A DNA stretch of 64,000 nt, taken from the NCBI RefSeq assembly GCF_001969815.1, contig NZ_MRBK01000019.1:62001-126000 (forward strand). Reading direction: 5' to 3'. The position numbers were made by a program, and so were the translations under genes. Shown here piece by piece: positions 43,743 to 53,263 of the stretch. Below the pieces are notes generated by a model. The model had not been told where the DNA came from, searched no databases, and worked only from the letters and a program-made list of their open reading frames with translations. The DNA comes from Bacillus swezeyi. Its GTDB lineage: Bacteria > Bacillota > Bacilli > Bacillales > Bacillaceae. Positions within the stretch are counted from its first letter, which is position 1; each line of letters begins with the position of its first letter.

Positions 43743-44567
43743 ATGAAACTGTATATGTCAGTTGATATGGAGGGGATTTCCGGGCTTCCTGATGATACGT
43801 TTGTCGATTCGAGCAAGCTCAATTATGAGCGGGGCCGGGTGATCATGACGGATGAGGCCAATTATGTGATTGAAGAAGCATTTAAAAGCGGCTGTTCGGA
43901 AGTGCTTGTCAATGACAGCCATTCAAAAATGAACAATCTTTTAATAGAGCGTCTCCACCCGGAGGCACAGCTGATTTCAGGGGATGTCAAGCCGTTTTCG
44001 ATGGTTCAGGGGCTTGATGATACATATGGGGGAGCGGTTTTTCTCGGTTATCATGCGAGAGCGTCGATGAGAGGTGTGATGTCGCATAGCATGATTTTCG
44101 GCGTCAGACATTTTTACATAAACGATCAAGCGGTCGGAGAGCTGGGTTTTAACGCTTATGTTGCCGGGTATTACGGCGTTCCGGTCATCATGGTTGCCGG
44201 CGACTGTCAGGCGGCGGCAGAAGCGGAGGAGCTGATTCCGCACGTCACGACGGCAGCCGTCAAAGAAACAATTTCCCGATCGGCGGTCAAATGTCTGACA
44301 CCGGAAAAAGCGGGGCGGCTTTTAAAGGAACGGACGGCTTATGCGATTCAAAACAGGGACAAGGTCAGACCGCTCACACCGCCGGACAGACCTGTGCTGA
44401 GCATCGAATTTGCCAACTACGGCCAGGCGGAGTGGGCGAATCTCATGCCGGGCACTGAAATCAAACCGGGAACGACGATTGTCCGCTATCAAGCAAAAGA
44501 CATATTGGAAGCCTATCAAGCGATGCTTGTCATGACAGAACTTGCGATGCGGACGACATTTTCCTAG
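43743..44567 (+). CDS. dppA: D-aminopeptidase DppA
   Basis: A 274-residue zinc enzyme that removes D-amino acids, mainly D-Ala, from the N-terminus of D-amino-acid peptides; it forms decamers in B. subtilis. Metal-site residues are visible as SVDMEG (Asp 8, Glu 10), VNDSHSKM (His about 60), and further His/Glu positions in YHARASMRG and VGELGFNAY. ATG 43743 is chosen for AAGGGGGG 4-6 bases upstream and gives exactly the B. subtilis length. First gene of the operon. Confidence 0.96.
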   Translation: MKLYMSVDMEGISGLPDDTFVDSSKLNYERGRVIMTDEANYVIEEAFKSGCSEVLVNDSHSKMNNLLIERLHPEAQLISGDVKPFSMVQGLDDTYGGAVFLGYHARASMRGVMSHSMIFGVRHFYINDQAVGELGFNAYVAGYYGVPVIMVAGDCQAAAEAEELIPHVTTAAVKETISRSAVKCLTPEKAGRLLKERTAYAIQNRDKVRPLTPPDRPVLSIEFANYGQAEWANLMPGTEIKPGTTIVRYQAKDILEAYQAMLVMTELAMRTTFS

Positions 44568-44583
44568 GAAGGTGTGATGAAAA

Positions 44584-45510
44584 ATGGCGGGTTACATCAT
44601 GAAGCGGTTTTTCTCGATGCTTGTGACCATTTTAGTGATTACGACATTGACCTTTGTGATGATGAAAGTGATTCCGGGCTCTCCTTTTAATGAGGAGCGA
44701 AATACCAATGAAGCGGTTCAGCGAAACCTTGAGGCTTATTATCATTTAGATGAGCCTCTCTTTGTGCAATATTTGATTTATTTGAAATCGATCATTGCTT
44801 TCGATTTCGGCCCGTCGATTAAACAGCCTTCACAAAGTGTGAACGATATGTTGTCAAGAGGTTTTCCCGTCTCATTTGAATTGGGGATGACAGCGCTTGT
44901 GCTCGCGGTTTTTTCGGGAATAGCCCTCGGCATTTTCGCAGCTCTCCGCCAAAATGGCATCATCGATTATTTGGCGATGACAATAGCGGTGCTCGGCATT
45001 TCGGTTCCGAACTTCATTATGGCCACTCTGCTCATTCAGCAGTTTGCCGTCAACTGGAACATCTTCCCGCCTTCGACATGGACGAGCCCGATGCATATGG
45101 TGCTCCCGACAGCCGCTTTGGCGATGGGACCGATGGCGATTATCGCGCGGCTGACCCGCTCCAGCATGATTGAAGTGCTGAGCCAGGATTATATCCGGAC
45201 GGCGCGGGCAAAGGGGCTTTCTCCATTTAAAATCGTCATGAAGCATGCGCTGAAAAACGCGTTGATGCCCATTATCACGATTCTCGGGACACTAACCGCT
45301 TCCATTTTAACGGGAAGCTTCGTTATAGAAAAAATCTTCGCCATTCCCGGAATGGGAAAATATTTTGTTGAAAGCATCAATTCCCGCGATTATCCCGTCA
45401 TCATGGGGACCACCGTCTTTTACAGCATCATCCTCATCGTTATGCTATTTTTAGTCGATATGGCCTACGGAATCCTAGATCCGCGCATTAAACTGCATAA
45501 GAAAGGGTGA
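44584..45510 (+). CDS. dppB: Dipeptide ABC transporter permease DppB
   Basis: A 308-residue inner-membrane permease with six hydrophobic segments and the docking loop SQDYIRTARAKGLSPFKIVM near residues 200-220. Together with DppC it forms the channel for dipeptides. AAGGTG lies 9 bases before the ATG, and the gene starts 16 bases after dppA. Confidence 0.95.
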   Translation: MAGYIMKRFFSMLVTILVITTLTFVMMKVIPGSPFNEERNTNEAVQRNLEAYYHLDEPLFVQYLIYLKSIIAFDFGPSIKQPSQSVNDMLSRGFPVSFELGMTALVLAVFSGIALGIFAALRQNGIIDYLAMTIAVLGISVPNFIMATLLIQQFAVNWNIFPPSTWTSPMHMVLPTAALAMGPMAIIARLTRSSMIEVLSQDYIRTARAKGLSPFKIVMKHALKNALMPIITILGTLTASILTGSFVIEKIFAIPGMGKYFVESINSRDYPVIMGTTVFYSIILIVMLFLVDMAYGILDPRIKLHKKG

Positions 45511-45515
45511 GATAT

Positions 45516-46478
45516 ATGAGCCTCCCAGTTCGTACGGAAAATGACACACCGCCGGGCGGGCATATCCCGAATGAATGGTTTTCGCCTAAGAAGCAGGAAA
45601 GGGGTGAAAGCGAATCTGTTGTAAGGCCAAGCCTTTCATACTGGCAGAATGCCTGGCGGATTTTACGAAAGAACAGGCTGGCGATGGCCGGTTTAAGCAT
45701 TTTGATCTTCCTCTTCGCCATGGCAGTACTCGGTCCGATTTTTTCTCCCCACAGCGTCACACATCAGACGCTCTCCCAGCAAAACCTGCCGCCGTCCCCG
45801 CAGCATTGGTTCGGAACGGACGAGCTTGGCCGCGATGTTTTTACAAGAACGTGGTATGGGGCAAGGATTTCTCTTTTTGTCGGCGTGATGGCAGCTTTGA
45901 TCGATTTTGCAATCGGTGTTCTCTATGGCGGCATTGCCGGCTATAAAGGCGGCAAAACCGATTATGTCATGATGCGGATCATCGAGGTCTTGCACGGACT
46001 CCCATACTTATTGGTCGTCATTCTTCTCATGGTGCTGATGGGTCCCGGACTGGGGACGATTATCGTTGCGCTGACGGTCACCGGGTGGGTCGGCATGGCG
46101 CGCATCGTCAGGGGGCAGGTTTTAAAAGTAAAGCATGACGAACATGTTCTCGCTTCTCAAACCTTCGGTGCCAATACGGGGCGGATTATCAGACGGAATC
46201 TGCTTCCGAACATGATGGGGGCGATCATCGTCCAGATGACGCTGACAGTGCCGTCAGCCATATTTGCCGAAGCCTTCTTGAGCTTCCTTGGCTTGGGGAT
46301 TCAAGCCCCCTTTGCCAGCTGGGGCGTGATGGCGAACGACGGTCTGCCTGTTATTTTGTCAGGGCACTGGTGGCGGCTGTTTTTTCCAGCTTTCTTTATT
46401 TCATTAACGATGTTCGCCTTTAACGTTCTTGGAGACGGTCTGCAGGATGCGTTAGATCCAAAGCTGAGGAGGTCATGA
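45516..46478 (+). CDS. dppC: Dipeptide ABC transporter permease DppC
   Basis: A 320-residue permease, equal in length to B. subtilis DppC. An N-terminal cytoplasmic extension of about 45 residues is followed by six membrane segments. The LGTDELGRDV-type motif appears as WFGTDELGRDVFTRTWYGAR, and the docking loop is HVLASQTFGANTGRIIRR. ATG 45516 has AAAGGGTG 6 bases upstream; the frame could also begin at GTG 45507. Confidence 0.95.
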   Translation: MSLPVRTENDTPPGGHIPNEWFSPKKQERGESESVVRPSLSYWQNAWRILRKNRLAMAGLSILIFLFAMAVLGPIFSPHSVTHQTLSQQNLPPSPQHWFGTDELGRDVFTRTWYGARISLFVGVMAALIDFAIGVLYGGIAGYKGGKTDYVMMRIIEVLHGLPYLLVVILLMVLMGPGLGTIIVALTVTGWVGMARIVRGQVLKVKHDEHVLASQTFGANTGRIIRRNLLPNMMGAIIVQMTLTVPSAIFAEAFLSFLGLGIQAPFASWGVMANDGLPVILSGHWWRLFFPAFFISLTMFAFNVLGDGLQDALDPKLRRS

Positions 46479-46481
46479 TGT

Positions 46482-47480
46482 TTGCGAAAAAAAGTACTGG
46501 AAGTCGAGAATCTGCATGTTTCATTTGCGACATACGGAGGGACCGTCAAAGCCGTCCGCGGCGTCAGTTTTGATTTATATGAAGGGGAAACATTTGCGAT
46601 TGTCGGCGAGTCAGGCTGCGGAAAAAGCGTGACTTCACAAAGCATCATGAAGCTGCTTCCGAAGTTTTCCGCAACCATTACAGACGGTTCGATCCGCTTT
46701 AAAGGAAAGGATATGCGCCATTTGACTGAAAAGGAGATGAGGTCGATCCGCGGCGCCGAGATCTCGATGATTTTTCAAGATCCGATGACTGCGCTGAATC
46801 CGACTTTAACCGTCGGCGATCAGCTGAGAGAAGCGCTGCTGGAGCATCGGACGATCTCCAAGGATGCGGCGGAAAAAGCCGTGCTTTCCATGCTTGAGCT
46901 CGTCGGCATCCCGAATCCGAGAGAGCGTTTGAGGCAGTATCCGCATCAATTCAGCGGCGGGATGAGACAGCGGATCGTTATTGCGATGGCGCTGATCTGC
47001 GAACCGGAGGTCCTGATTGCCGACGAACCGACAACAGCGCTTGATGTCACCATTCAAGCGCAGATCCTTGAGCTGTTTAAGGATATTCAGCGAAAAACCG
47101 GAGTCTCGATTATTTTAATTACCCATGATTTAGGGGTCGTCGCACAGACGGCCGACAGAATCGCGGTGATGTACGCCGGAAAAATCGCGGAGGCGGGACC
47201 GCGGAAAGACATTTTTTATCATCCTCAGCATCCGTACACAAAGGGGCTGCTGAAATCCGTTCCAAGGCTTGATCTTGAAGAAGCGGAGCTTGTCCCGATT
47301 GACGGGACGCCGCCGGATTTGTTTTCACCTCCCGCAGGCTGTCCGTTTACAGCCCGCTGTTCATTTGCAATGGAGGTGTGTGAAAGGCTGTATCCTGTGA
47401 AAACGGAAGTCTCAGCGGGGCATGATGTGTGCTGTTGGCTTCAGGATGATCGGGCAAAGCGGACTGTATTATCGATATAA
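46482..47480 (+). CDS. dppD: Dipeptide ABC transporter ATPase DppD
   Basis: A 332-residue ATPase that powers dipeptide uptake. The Walker A motif is GESGCGKS (about residue 42), the signature is FSGGMRQR (about 155), Walker B is VLIADEPTTALD, and the His loop is ITHDLG. The C-terminal oligopeptide-transporter extension binds an iron-sulfur cluster in relatives (CPFTARCSFAMEVC). It starts with TTG at 46482, 9 bases after GAGGAGG. Only one ATPase lies in the dpp part; YkfD at the end of the operon is the second of the usual pair. Confidence 0.94.
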   Translation: MRKKVLEVENLHVSFATYGGTVKAVRGVSFDLYEGETFAIVGESGCGKSVTSQSIMKLLPKFSATITDGSIRFKGKDMRHLTEKEMRSIRGAEISMIFQDPMTALNPTLTVGDQLREALLEHRTISKDAAEKAVLSMLELVGIPNPRERLRQYPHQFSGGMRQRIVIAMALICEPEVLIADEPTTALDVTIQAQILELFKDIQRKTGVSIILITHDLGVVAQTADRIAVMYAGKIAEAGPRKDIFYHPQHPYTKGLLKSVPRLDLEEAELVPIDGTPPDLFSPPAGCPFTARCSFAMEVCERLYPVKTEVSAGHDVCCWLQDDRAKRTVLSI

Positions 47481-47510
47481 GTGTTGGATCATATGAAATG
47501 GGGGGATTTG

Positions 47511-49133
47511 ATGAAAAGGTTGTGGCGTACTTTGGTCATCGCGGTGCTTTTCGTGATGCTGTTCGGATGCACGGCAAATGAACAGGCTGGACAGGAAGCG
47601 GAAAAGAAGGGGAAAGAAGCAGAAAAAGAACAAATACTGAGGCTGAATAATGAAAATGAACCGACTTCATTCGATCCGCCAATCGGCTTTAATAATGTGT
47701 CATGGCAGGCGCTCAACAACTTGATGGAGGGATTGACAAGGCTTGGCTCAGACCATGAGCCTCTGGCGGCTTCAGCGGAAAAATGGGACATTTCTGAAGA
47801 TGGGAAAACATATACTTTTACAATTCGCGAGCAAGCGAAATGGTCCAATGAAGACCCGTTGACAGCGGGTGATTTCGAATATGCGTGGAAGCGGCTGCTT
47901 GATCCGAAAACAGGTTCGTCCGCCGCATTCTTAGGCTATGTTATCGAGGGCGGTGAAGCGTTTAACAGCGGAAAAGGCACAAAAGATGATGTGAAAGTTG
48001 AAGCATTGGATGAAAAAACACTTAAAGTCACATTGACAAGCCCGCAAAAAGCGTTTTTAAACATTGTGGCCAATCCGGCGTTCTTTCCTGTCAATCAAAA
48101 AGTCGCCGAAGAAAATCCAAAATGGCATGAGGAAGCCGAGACTTTTGTCGGGAACGGACCGTTTAAGCTGACAGAGTGGAAGCATGATGAAAGCCTGACA
48201 ATGGAAAAAAGCGGTACGTATTGGGATCAGGATACTGTAAAGCTTGATCAAGTCACATGGGCGATGGTCGATGACAGAAATACCGACTATCAAATGTTCC
48301 AGTCGAATGAGCTTGATACATCCTATGTACCGGCAGAAATGAGCGAGAAGCTGATGGGCTCTGATCAGGTGAAAGTCTTCGAGCAGGCAGGGATTTATTT
48401 TTATAGGTTCAATGTCAATATGGAGCCGTTCCAAAATGAAAAGATCAGAACAGCGTTCGCGATGGCCGTTGACCAGGAGGAAATCGTTGATTATGTCACG
48501 AAAAACGGGGAAAAAGCTGCGCATGGCTTTGTTTCTCCCGGGATGAAGGGGCCGAACGGCAAGGACTTTCGCGAGGAAGGCGGCGATTTGGTTAAATACG
48601 ATGCAGATGAAGCAAAAAAACTGTTGGAAAAAGGCATGAAGGAAGAAAATTATCAAAAGCTTCCTGCGGTTACATTGACATACAGCACAAAGCCTGAGCA
48701 TAAAAAAATGGCAGAAGCGATTCAGCAAAAGCTGAAAAGTACGCTTGACGTCAATGTGAAACTCGCAAATATGGAGTGGAACACATTTCTTGAACAGCAA
48801 AAGGCGCTGAAATTTCAATTTTCCCAAAGTTCTTTTTTGCCGGATTACGCAGACCCAATCAACTTTCTGGAAAGCTTTCAAACCGATAATTCGATGAACA
48901 GAACCGGGTGGAGCAGCAAAGAGTATGATCAGCTGATCAATGCGGCGAAAAATGAAGCTGATGAAGAAAAACGGCATGAGCTGATGCATCAGGCTGAAAA
49001 GCTGTTATTTGCAGGAATGCCGATCATTCCGGTCCACTTCTATAATCAAGTCCATTTGGAAAAGGAGAATGTAAAAGGCATTATCCGCCACCCGGTCGGC
49101 TATATCGAGTTGAAATGGGCCGAGAAGCAATAA
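47511..49133 (+). CDS. dppE: Dipeptide-binding lipoprotein DppE
   Basis: A 540-residue family-5 solute-binding protein anchored by a lipobox LFGC near residue 19. The conserved opening LRLNNENEPTSFDPPIGF and the segment EGLTRLGSDHEPLAASAEKW identify the oligopeptide-binding group. In B. subtilis DppE also binds murein tripeptides, which fits the ykf genes downstream. ATG 47511 is selected for the GGGGGA site and the lipoprotein signal; upstream in-frame starts at 47481 and 47493 lack these. Confidence 0.95.
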   Translation: MKRLWRTLVIAVLFVMLFGCTANEQAGQEAEKKGKEAEKEQILRLNNENEPTSFDPPIGFNNVSWQALNNLMEGLTRLGSDHEPLAASAEKWDISEDGKTYTFTIREQAKWSNEDPLTAGDFEYAWKRLLDPKTGSSAAFLGYVIEGGEAFNSGKGTKDDVKVEALDEKTLKVTLTSPQKAFLNIVANPAFFPVNQKVAEENPKWHEEAETFVGNGPFKLTEWKHDESLTMEKSGTYWDQDTVKLDQVTWAMVDDRNTDYQMFQSNELDTSYVPAEMSEKLMGSDQVKVFEQAGIYFYRFNVNMEPFQNEKIRTAFAMAVDQEEIVDYVTKNGEKAAHGFVSPGMKGPNGKDFREEGGDLVKYDADEAKKLLEKGMKEENYQKLPAVTLTYSTKPEHKKMAEAIQQKLKSTLDVNVKLANMEWNTFLEQQKALKFQFSQSSFLPDYADPINFLESFQTDNSMNRTGWSSKEYDQLINAAKNEADEEKRHELMHQAEKLLFAGMPIIPVHFYNQVHLEKENVKGIIRHPVGYIELKWAEKQ

Positions 49134-49149
49134 TCTGCAAGAAACCTTG

Positions 49150-49201
49150 TCCGCCTGTGGTCTTCTGTGCACCTTTTAGCACAAGAGCCGGGCGGATTTT
49201 T
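49150..49201 (+). terminator. Hairpin terminator between dppE and ykfA
   Basis: TCCGCC pairs with GGCGGA around an inner stem (TGTGC / GCACA) and is followed by five T. Termination here would set ykf expression below dpp, since no promoter for ykfA is evident. Confidence 0.65.
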
Positions 49202-49219
49202 CACAAAAGGGGGTAATCT

Positions 49220-50146
49220 GTGTTGAAAATTGCGCCTCAAGGATTAAAAAGAGGAGATGCGGTCGGAGTGATCGCACCCGCCAGTCCGCCTGATCCCGGG
49301 AAGCTTGATGCAGCCGTCCGGTTTTTAAAAAACCTGGGGCTCCATGTCAAAATGGGCCGTGCCGTTGCAAAAAAACACGGCTATTTGGCCGGAAAGGATG
49401 AAGACCGTCTGCGCGATTTGCATGATATGTTTGAAGATCCTTCTATTAAAGCGGTGATCTGCGCGTGCGGAGGATATGGCACGGCAAGAATCGCCCAGCA
49501 AATCGATTATCGGATGCTGAAAAACAACCCGAAAATATTCTGGGGCTACTCAGATATTACGTTTTTACATACAGCCATCCGGCAGAACACCGGTCTCATC
49601 ACCTTTCACGGACCAATGCTCAGCTCTGATATCGGACGGGATGATGTCCACCCGCTGACAAAATACTCTTTTCAGCAGCTGTTTCAACAGATGACGCTCA
49701 CCCTTACAGATGAGATCACGCCTTTAGAGACGGTTGTGGAAGGAAAAGTGAAAGGGGAGCTGACCGGCGGAAATCTCGCCATCCTGGTGACAACGCTCGG
49801 TACGCCGTTTGAAATTGATACGAGAGGGAAGCTGTTATTGATTGAAGATGTCGATGAGGAGCCTTACCGAATTGACCGGATGCTTAATCATCTGAAAATG
49901 GCCGGGAAATTTTCTGAGGCGGCCGGGATTCTGGTTTGTGATTTCCACAATTGCACACCGAAAAAACGCGAAGAATCACTGACACTGCAAAACATTTTCC
50001 AAGACTACATCGTTTCTGAGGGAAAACCGTCGCTGTCGGGCTTTAAAATCGGCCATTCATCACCGAACATCGCTGTGCCGCTCGGAGCGGAAGCCGTATT
50101 GGATGCCGATCAAAAACAGCTGACGATCGAACCGGGTATTTCTTGA
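49220..50146 (+). CDS. ykfA: LD-carboxypeptidase-like serine peptidase YkfA (S66)
   Basis: A 308-residue cytoplasmic peptidase of the S66 (LD-carboxypeptidase/MccF) family. The nucleophile Ser is in the elbow WGYSDITF (about 115), and the charge relay uses the Glu in LIEDVDEEPYRIDRML and the His in KIGHSSPN. It should trim the terminal D-Ala or other residues from imported murein peptides before YkfC and YkfB act. GTG 49220 follows AAAGGGGG by 6-7 bases; TTG 49223 is an alternative. Confidence 0.92.
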   Translation: MLKIAPQGLKRGDAVGVIAPASPPDPGKLDAAVRFLKNLGLHVKMGRAVAKKHGYLAGKDEDRLRDLHDMFEDPSIKAVICACGGYGTARIAQQIDYRMLKNNPKIFWGYSDITFLHTAIRQNTGLITFHGPMLSSDIGRDDVHPLTKYSFQQLFQQMTLTLTDEITPLETVVEGKVKGELTGGNLAILVTTLGTPFEIDTRGKLLLIEDVDEEPYRIDRMLNHLKMAGKFSEAAGILVCDFHNCTPKKREESLTLQNIFQDYIVSEGKPSLSGFKIGHSSPNIAVPLGAEAVLDADQKQLTIEPGIS

Positions 50147-50165
50147 AACATAAAAGGAGGCCGGC

Positions 50166-51263
50166 ATGAAAATTACCGATATCAACACATACCGTATCGC
50201 TGTTCCATTAAAAAAACCTTTTAAAACCGCGCTTAGAACTGTACATACACTGGAGGCCGTCATTGTCAAAATGTCGGCTGAGAACGCGGCGGCGGGCTGG
50301 GGGGAAGCGCCCCCGACCGCCGTCATCACCGGTGAAACCCTTGACAGTATCGAAGGTGCGATCAAAGAGGTGCTCGCCCCGGCGCTGATCGGCCGCAGTT
50401 TATTAAGGGCGGAAGCGATTTTTCATGACATCGAAAAGCTGATGATCGGCAATACAAGCGCAAAGGCAGCTGTAGAAATGGCCGTTTACGATTGTTTAGC
50501 GCAGATGTGCGGGCTGCCCTTGTATCAATTTTTAGGAGGTTACAGGCGGGAAATTGAGACGGACTTTACCGTCAGCGTCAATCCACCTGAAGAAATGGCG
50601 GAAGATGCCGCCCGCTATATCAAAGAAGGGTTTCGTATTTTAAAAATAAAGGTTGGAAAAGACGACATTCATACAGATCTCGTCCGCATCCGCGAAGTCC
50701 GCAAACAAGCGGGGAACGACATTCGAATTCGGCTTGATGCCAATCAAGGCTGGACGGCAAAGCAGGCCGTCAGAGCCATTCGGAAAATGGAGGATGAGGG
50801 CCTTGATATTGAGCTTGTTGAACAGCCTGTCCCTAAGCATGATCTTGAAGGCTTAAAACAAGTAACAGATGCAGTAGATACACCGATTATGGCGGACGAA
50901 AGCGTCTTTACCCCAGAAGAGGCTTTTCAAGTGCTTAAAACAAGAAGCGCTGATCTCATCAATATTAAGCTGATGAAAGCGGGCGGCATCCGGCAGGCGC
51001 TGAAGATCAATGCCATTGCAGAAGCCTGCGGGGTGGAATGCATGACCGGAAGCATGATCGAAACGAGGCTCGGCATTACAGCAGCAGCCCATTTTGCTGC
51101 AAGCCAAAAAAATGTAACAAGATGTGACTTTGATGCCCCGCTTATGCTGAAAGAAGATATCGTTGAAGGCGGTATCAGCTATGAAGGCAGAAAAATGACA
51201 TTGCCTGATGCTCCGGGACTTGGGATTGACCATATCAAAATGTTAAGGGGGGATGACGGGTGA
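50166..51263 (+). CDS. ykfB: L-Ala-D/L-Glu epimerase YkfB
   Basis: A 365-residue enolase-superfamily enzyme that epimerises L-Ala-D-Glu to L-Ala-L-Glu so that murein dipeptides can be used as nutrients. The two catalytic lysines fall at 162 (KIKVG) and 268 (NIKLMKAGG), as in the B. subtilis enzyme. The magnesium ligands are the Asp in RLDANQGW, the Glu in ELVEQP and the Asp in MADESVF. AAAGGAGG precedes the ATG. It overlaps ykfC by 4 bases. Confidence 0.97.
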   Translation: MKITDINTYRIAVPLKKPFKTALRTVHTLEAVIVKMSAENAAAGWGEAPPTAVITGETLDSIEGAIKEVLAPALIGRSLLRAEAIFHDIEKLMIGNTSAKAAVEMAVYDCLAQMCGLPLYQFLGGYRREIETDFTVSVNPPEEMAEDAARYIKEGFRILKIKVGKDDIHTDLVRIREVRKQAGNDIRIRLDANQGWTAKQAVRAIRKMEDEGLDIELVEQPVPKHDLEGLKQVTDAVDTPIMADESVFTPEEAFQVLKTRSADLINIKLMKAGGIRQALKINAIAEACGVECMTGSMIETRLGITAAAHFAASQKNVTRCDFDAPLMLKEDIVEGGISYEGRKMTLPDAPGLGIDHIKMLRGDDG

Positions 51264-52147
51264 ATGTTTATACAGCCGCTGTATCAGTGGCTAATGTCTG
51301 GACGCATCGGGGAGCGCCGCGCAAGGTTGATGAAATGATGCTGTCACAGCCTGTTCGAATCAGAAGCTGGCTTGACTCGTTAACATATGAGGACCGTCTT
51401 GAGCTCTGTACGGAAAATCTTATTCAAACACAAGTGTTATTCGGCGAAAAAGTAGTGGTGCTTGATGAAAAGGATGGCTGGGCCTCTGTCGTCATTCCCG
51501 GGCAGCCGTCTGCAAAAGATAAGCGCGGTTATCCGGGCTGGATTCCAAAAAACTGTCTGGCAAGAACACATGAACCGCAGACGGAAGCATTCGCCGTCAT
51601 TCAAAAACCGACAGCTTTTTTATATGACGAAGAAAAAACAAAAGAGTTCGAATTGAGCTTTCTCACAAAGCTTTCGATGTTATCCGAAGACAGAGCCTGG
51701 TTTGAAGTCGCTACACCACTCGGCCGCAAATGGCTGAAAAAAGAAGATGCGAGAATCTCGGCAAGCGCCAAAGGCTCCGGAAAAGACATTGTTCAAACAG
51801 GAAAAACTTTCTTAAACCTGCCGTATCTTTGGGGAGGAATGAGCGGGTTCGGCTATGACTGTTCAGGCTTTGCCTTCAATATGCTGAAAGCAAACGGATA
51901 TCACGCGCCGCGGGATGCCGGTGACCAGGCGCAAGGAGGAAAAGAAATTTCCTTCAGCAGTCCCGAGCAGGGGGATTTGCTGTTTTTTGCATATGAAGAA
52001 GGCAAAGGACGGGTTCACCATGTCGGCATTTACTGCGGAAACGGCCAAATGCTGCACTCTCCGAAAACAGGAAAATCAATTGAAATCATATCTCTCAAAG
52101 ACACGATATATGAAAAAGAATTGTGCGCAATAAGGCGCTACTTTTAA
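51260..52147 (+). CDS. ykfC: Gamma-D-glutamyl-L-diamino acid endopeptidase YkfC (NlpC/P60)
   Basis: A 295-residue cytoplasmic peptidase. Two bacterial SH3-type domains occupy roughly residues 1-160, and the NlpC/P60 domain follows. The catalytic Cys is in YDCSGFAF (residue 201), the His in RVHHVGIY and a further polar residue in MLHSPKTG. It cleaves between D-Glu and the diamino acid of murein tripeptides, releasing L-Ala-D-Glu for YkfB. It starts with GTG 51260 overlapping ykfB, which indicates coupled translation. Confidence 0.96.
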   Translation: MNVYTAAVSVANVWTHRGAPRKVDEMMLSQPVRIRSWLDSLTYEDRLELCTENLIQTQVLFGEKVVVLDEKDGWASVVIPGQPSAKDKRGYPGWIPKNCLARTHEPQTEAFAVIQKPTAFLYDEEKTKEFELSFLTKLSMLSEDRAWFEVATPLGRKWLKKEDARISASAKGSGKDIVQTGKTFLNLPYLWGGMSGFGYDCSGFAFNMLKANGYHAPRDAGDQAQGGKEISFSSPEQGDLLFFAYEEGKGRVHHVGIYCGNGQMLHSPKTGKSIEIISLKDTIYEKELCAIRRYF

Positions 52148-52168
52148 CCAAAAACGGGGGAGATCGGC

Positions 52169-53182
52169 TTGAACAGAGACACTTTATTAAAAGTCAGCCG
52201 GCTGAAAATGCATTTTGACGTCGGAAAAGGCAAAACAGTTAAAGCGGTTGACGGCATTTCTTTTCACATAAAAGAAGGGGAAACATTCGGGCTTGTCGGT
52301 GAATCAGGGTGCGGTAAATCGACAACCGGCCGCGTATTGATGCACCTTTACGAACCGACTGAAGGTGAGGTGACATACCGGGGGATCAACATTCACAACT
52401 TGAATGACAGAGAGGCGTTTCAGTACAAACGCAAAATCCAAATGATTTTTCAGGACCCGTACGCTTCATTAAATCCGAGGCTAACGGTCAGGGACATCAT
52501 GCTGGAGCCGATGGAAATCCACGATCTGTACGGGGGAAGAAGAGCGCGTCTCGAAAAAGCGGACGAGCTTTTGGAAGCAGTCGGCTTGCACAGGAGTTTT
52601 GCCAATCGCTATCCGCACGAATTCAGCGGCGGCCAAAGGCAGCGGATCGGCATTGCCAGGGCGCTCACGCTTGAACCGGAGTTCATCATCGCGGACGAGC
52701 CGATTTCAGCCCTTGACGTATCCGTACAGGCTCAAGTCGTTAATCTCCTGAAAACATTGCAAAAAGAAAAAGGGCTCACCTTTTTGTTTATCGCCCACGA
52801 TCTCTCAATGGTCAAGCATATCAGCGACCGCATCGGCGTCATGTACCTCGGACACATGGCTGAAATCACAGACAGCGCCCGGCTCTATAAAGAGCCGCTT
52901 CATCCGTATACGCAAGCCCTTTTATCGGCCATTCCGATTCCCGATCCCGACATCGAAGACAAACGGAAGCGAATCATTTTAAAAGGCGAGCTTCCGAGTC
53001 CGATCGACCCGCCGAGCGGCTGTGTCTTCAGAACGAGATGCCCGGCCGCCATGGACATTTGCGCGGCGCAAAAGCCTGAGTTAAAAGAAGCGGACAAAGG
53101 CCATTTCGTCGCCTGTCATTTATATGACGGAGACGTGGGGAAAGAAGCGGACGGCATGAAGGTGACGCTGCAGGCCAGATAA
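52169..53182 (+). CDS. ykfD: Oligopeptide ABC transporter ATPase YkfD
   Basis: A 337-residue ATPase of the DppF/OppF class. Walker A GESGCGKST lies near residue 45, the signature FSGGQRQR near 155, Walker B FIIADEPISALD, and the C-terminal cysteine-rich part CVFRTRCPAAMDIC. It is probably the second ATPase for the DppBC channel. It starts with TTG 52169 after GGGGGAG. Last gene of the dpp-ykf operon. Confidence 0.94.
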   Translation: MNRDTLLKVSRLKMHFDVGKGKTVKAVDGISFHIKEGETFGLVGESGCGKSTTGRVLMHLYEPTEGEVTYRGINIHNLNDREAFQYKRKIQMIFQDPYASLNPRLTVRDIMLEPMEIHDLYGGRRARLEKADELLEAVGLHRSFANRYPHEFSGGQRQRIGIARALTLEPEFIIADEPISALDVSVQAQVVNLLKTLQKEKGLTFLFIAHDLSMVKHISDRIGVMYLGHMAEITDSARLYKEPLHPYTQALLSAIPIPDPDIEDKRKRIILKGELPSPIDPPSGCVFRTRCPAAMDICAAQKPELKEADKGHFVACHLYDGDVGKEADGMKVTLQAR

Positions 53183-53237
53183 AACGCGACCCGTGGTGTG
53201 AAAGAATAAAGGAAGATATCGGCCGTCTGATTTCACA

Positions 53238-53262
53238 TAAAAAAGGAGCCTTATCGGGCTCC
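53238..53262 (-). terminator. Terminator after ykgA (also between ykfD and ykgA)
   Basis: GGAGCC and GGCTCC pair around a 6-base loop, with a T-run on the minus strand. It starts within two bases of the ykgA stop and lies 55 bp past ykfD. Confidence 0.8.
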
Positions 53263-53263
53263 C

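Noticed and set aside
48057-48989. 310-codon open frame on the minus strand inside dppE
   Set aside because: It is the antisense shadow of a lipoprotein gene rich in Lys/Glu codons. The product is Phe/Ile/Arg-rich with no family resemblance and no ribosome binding site.
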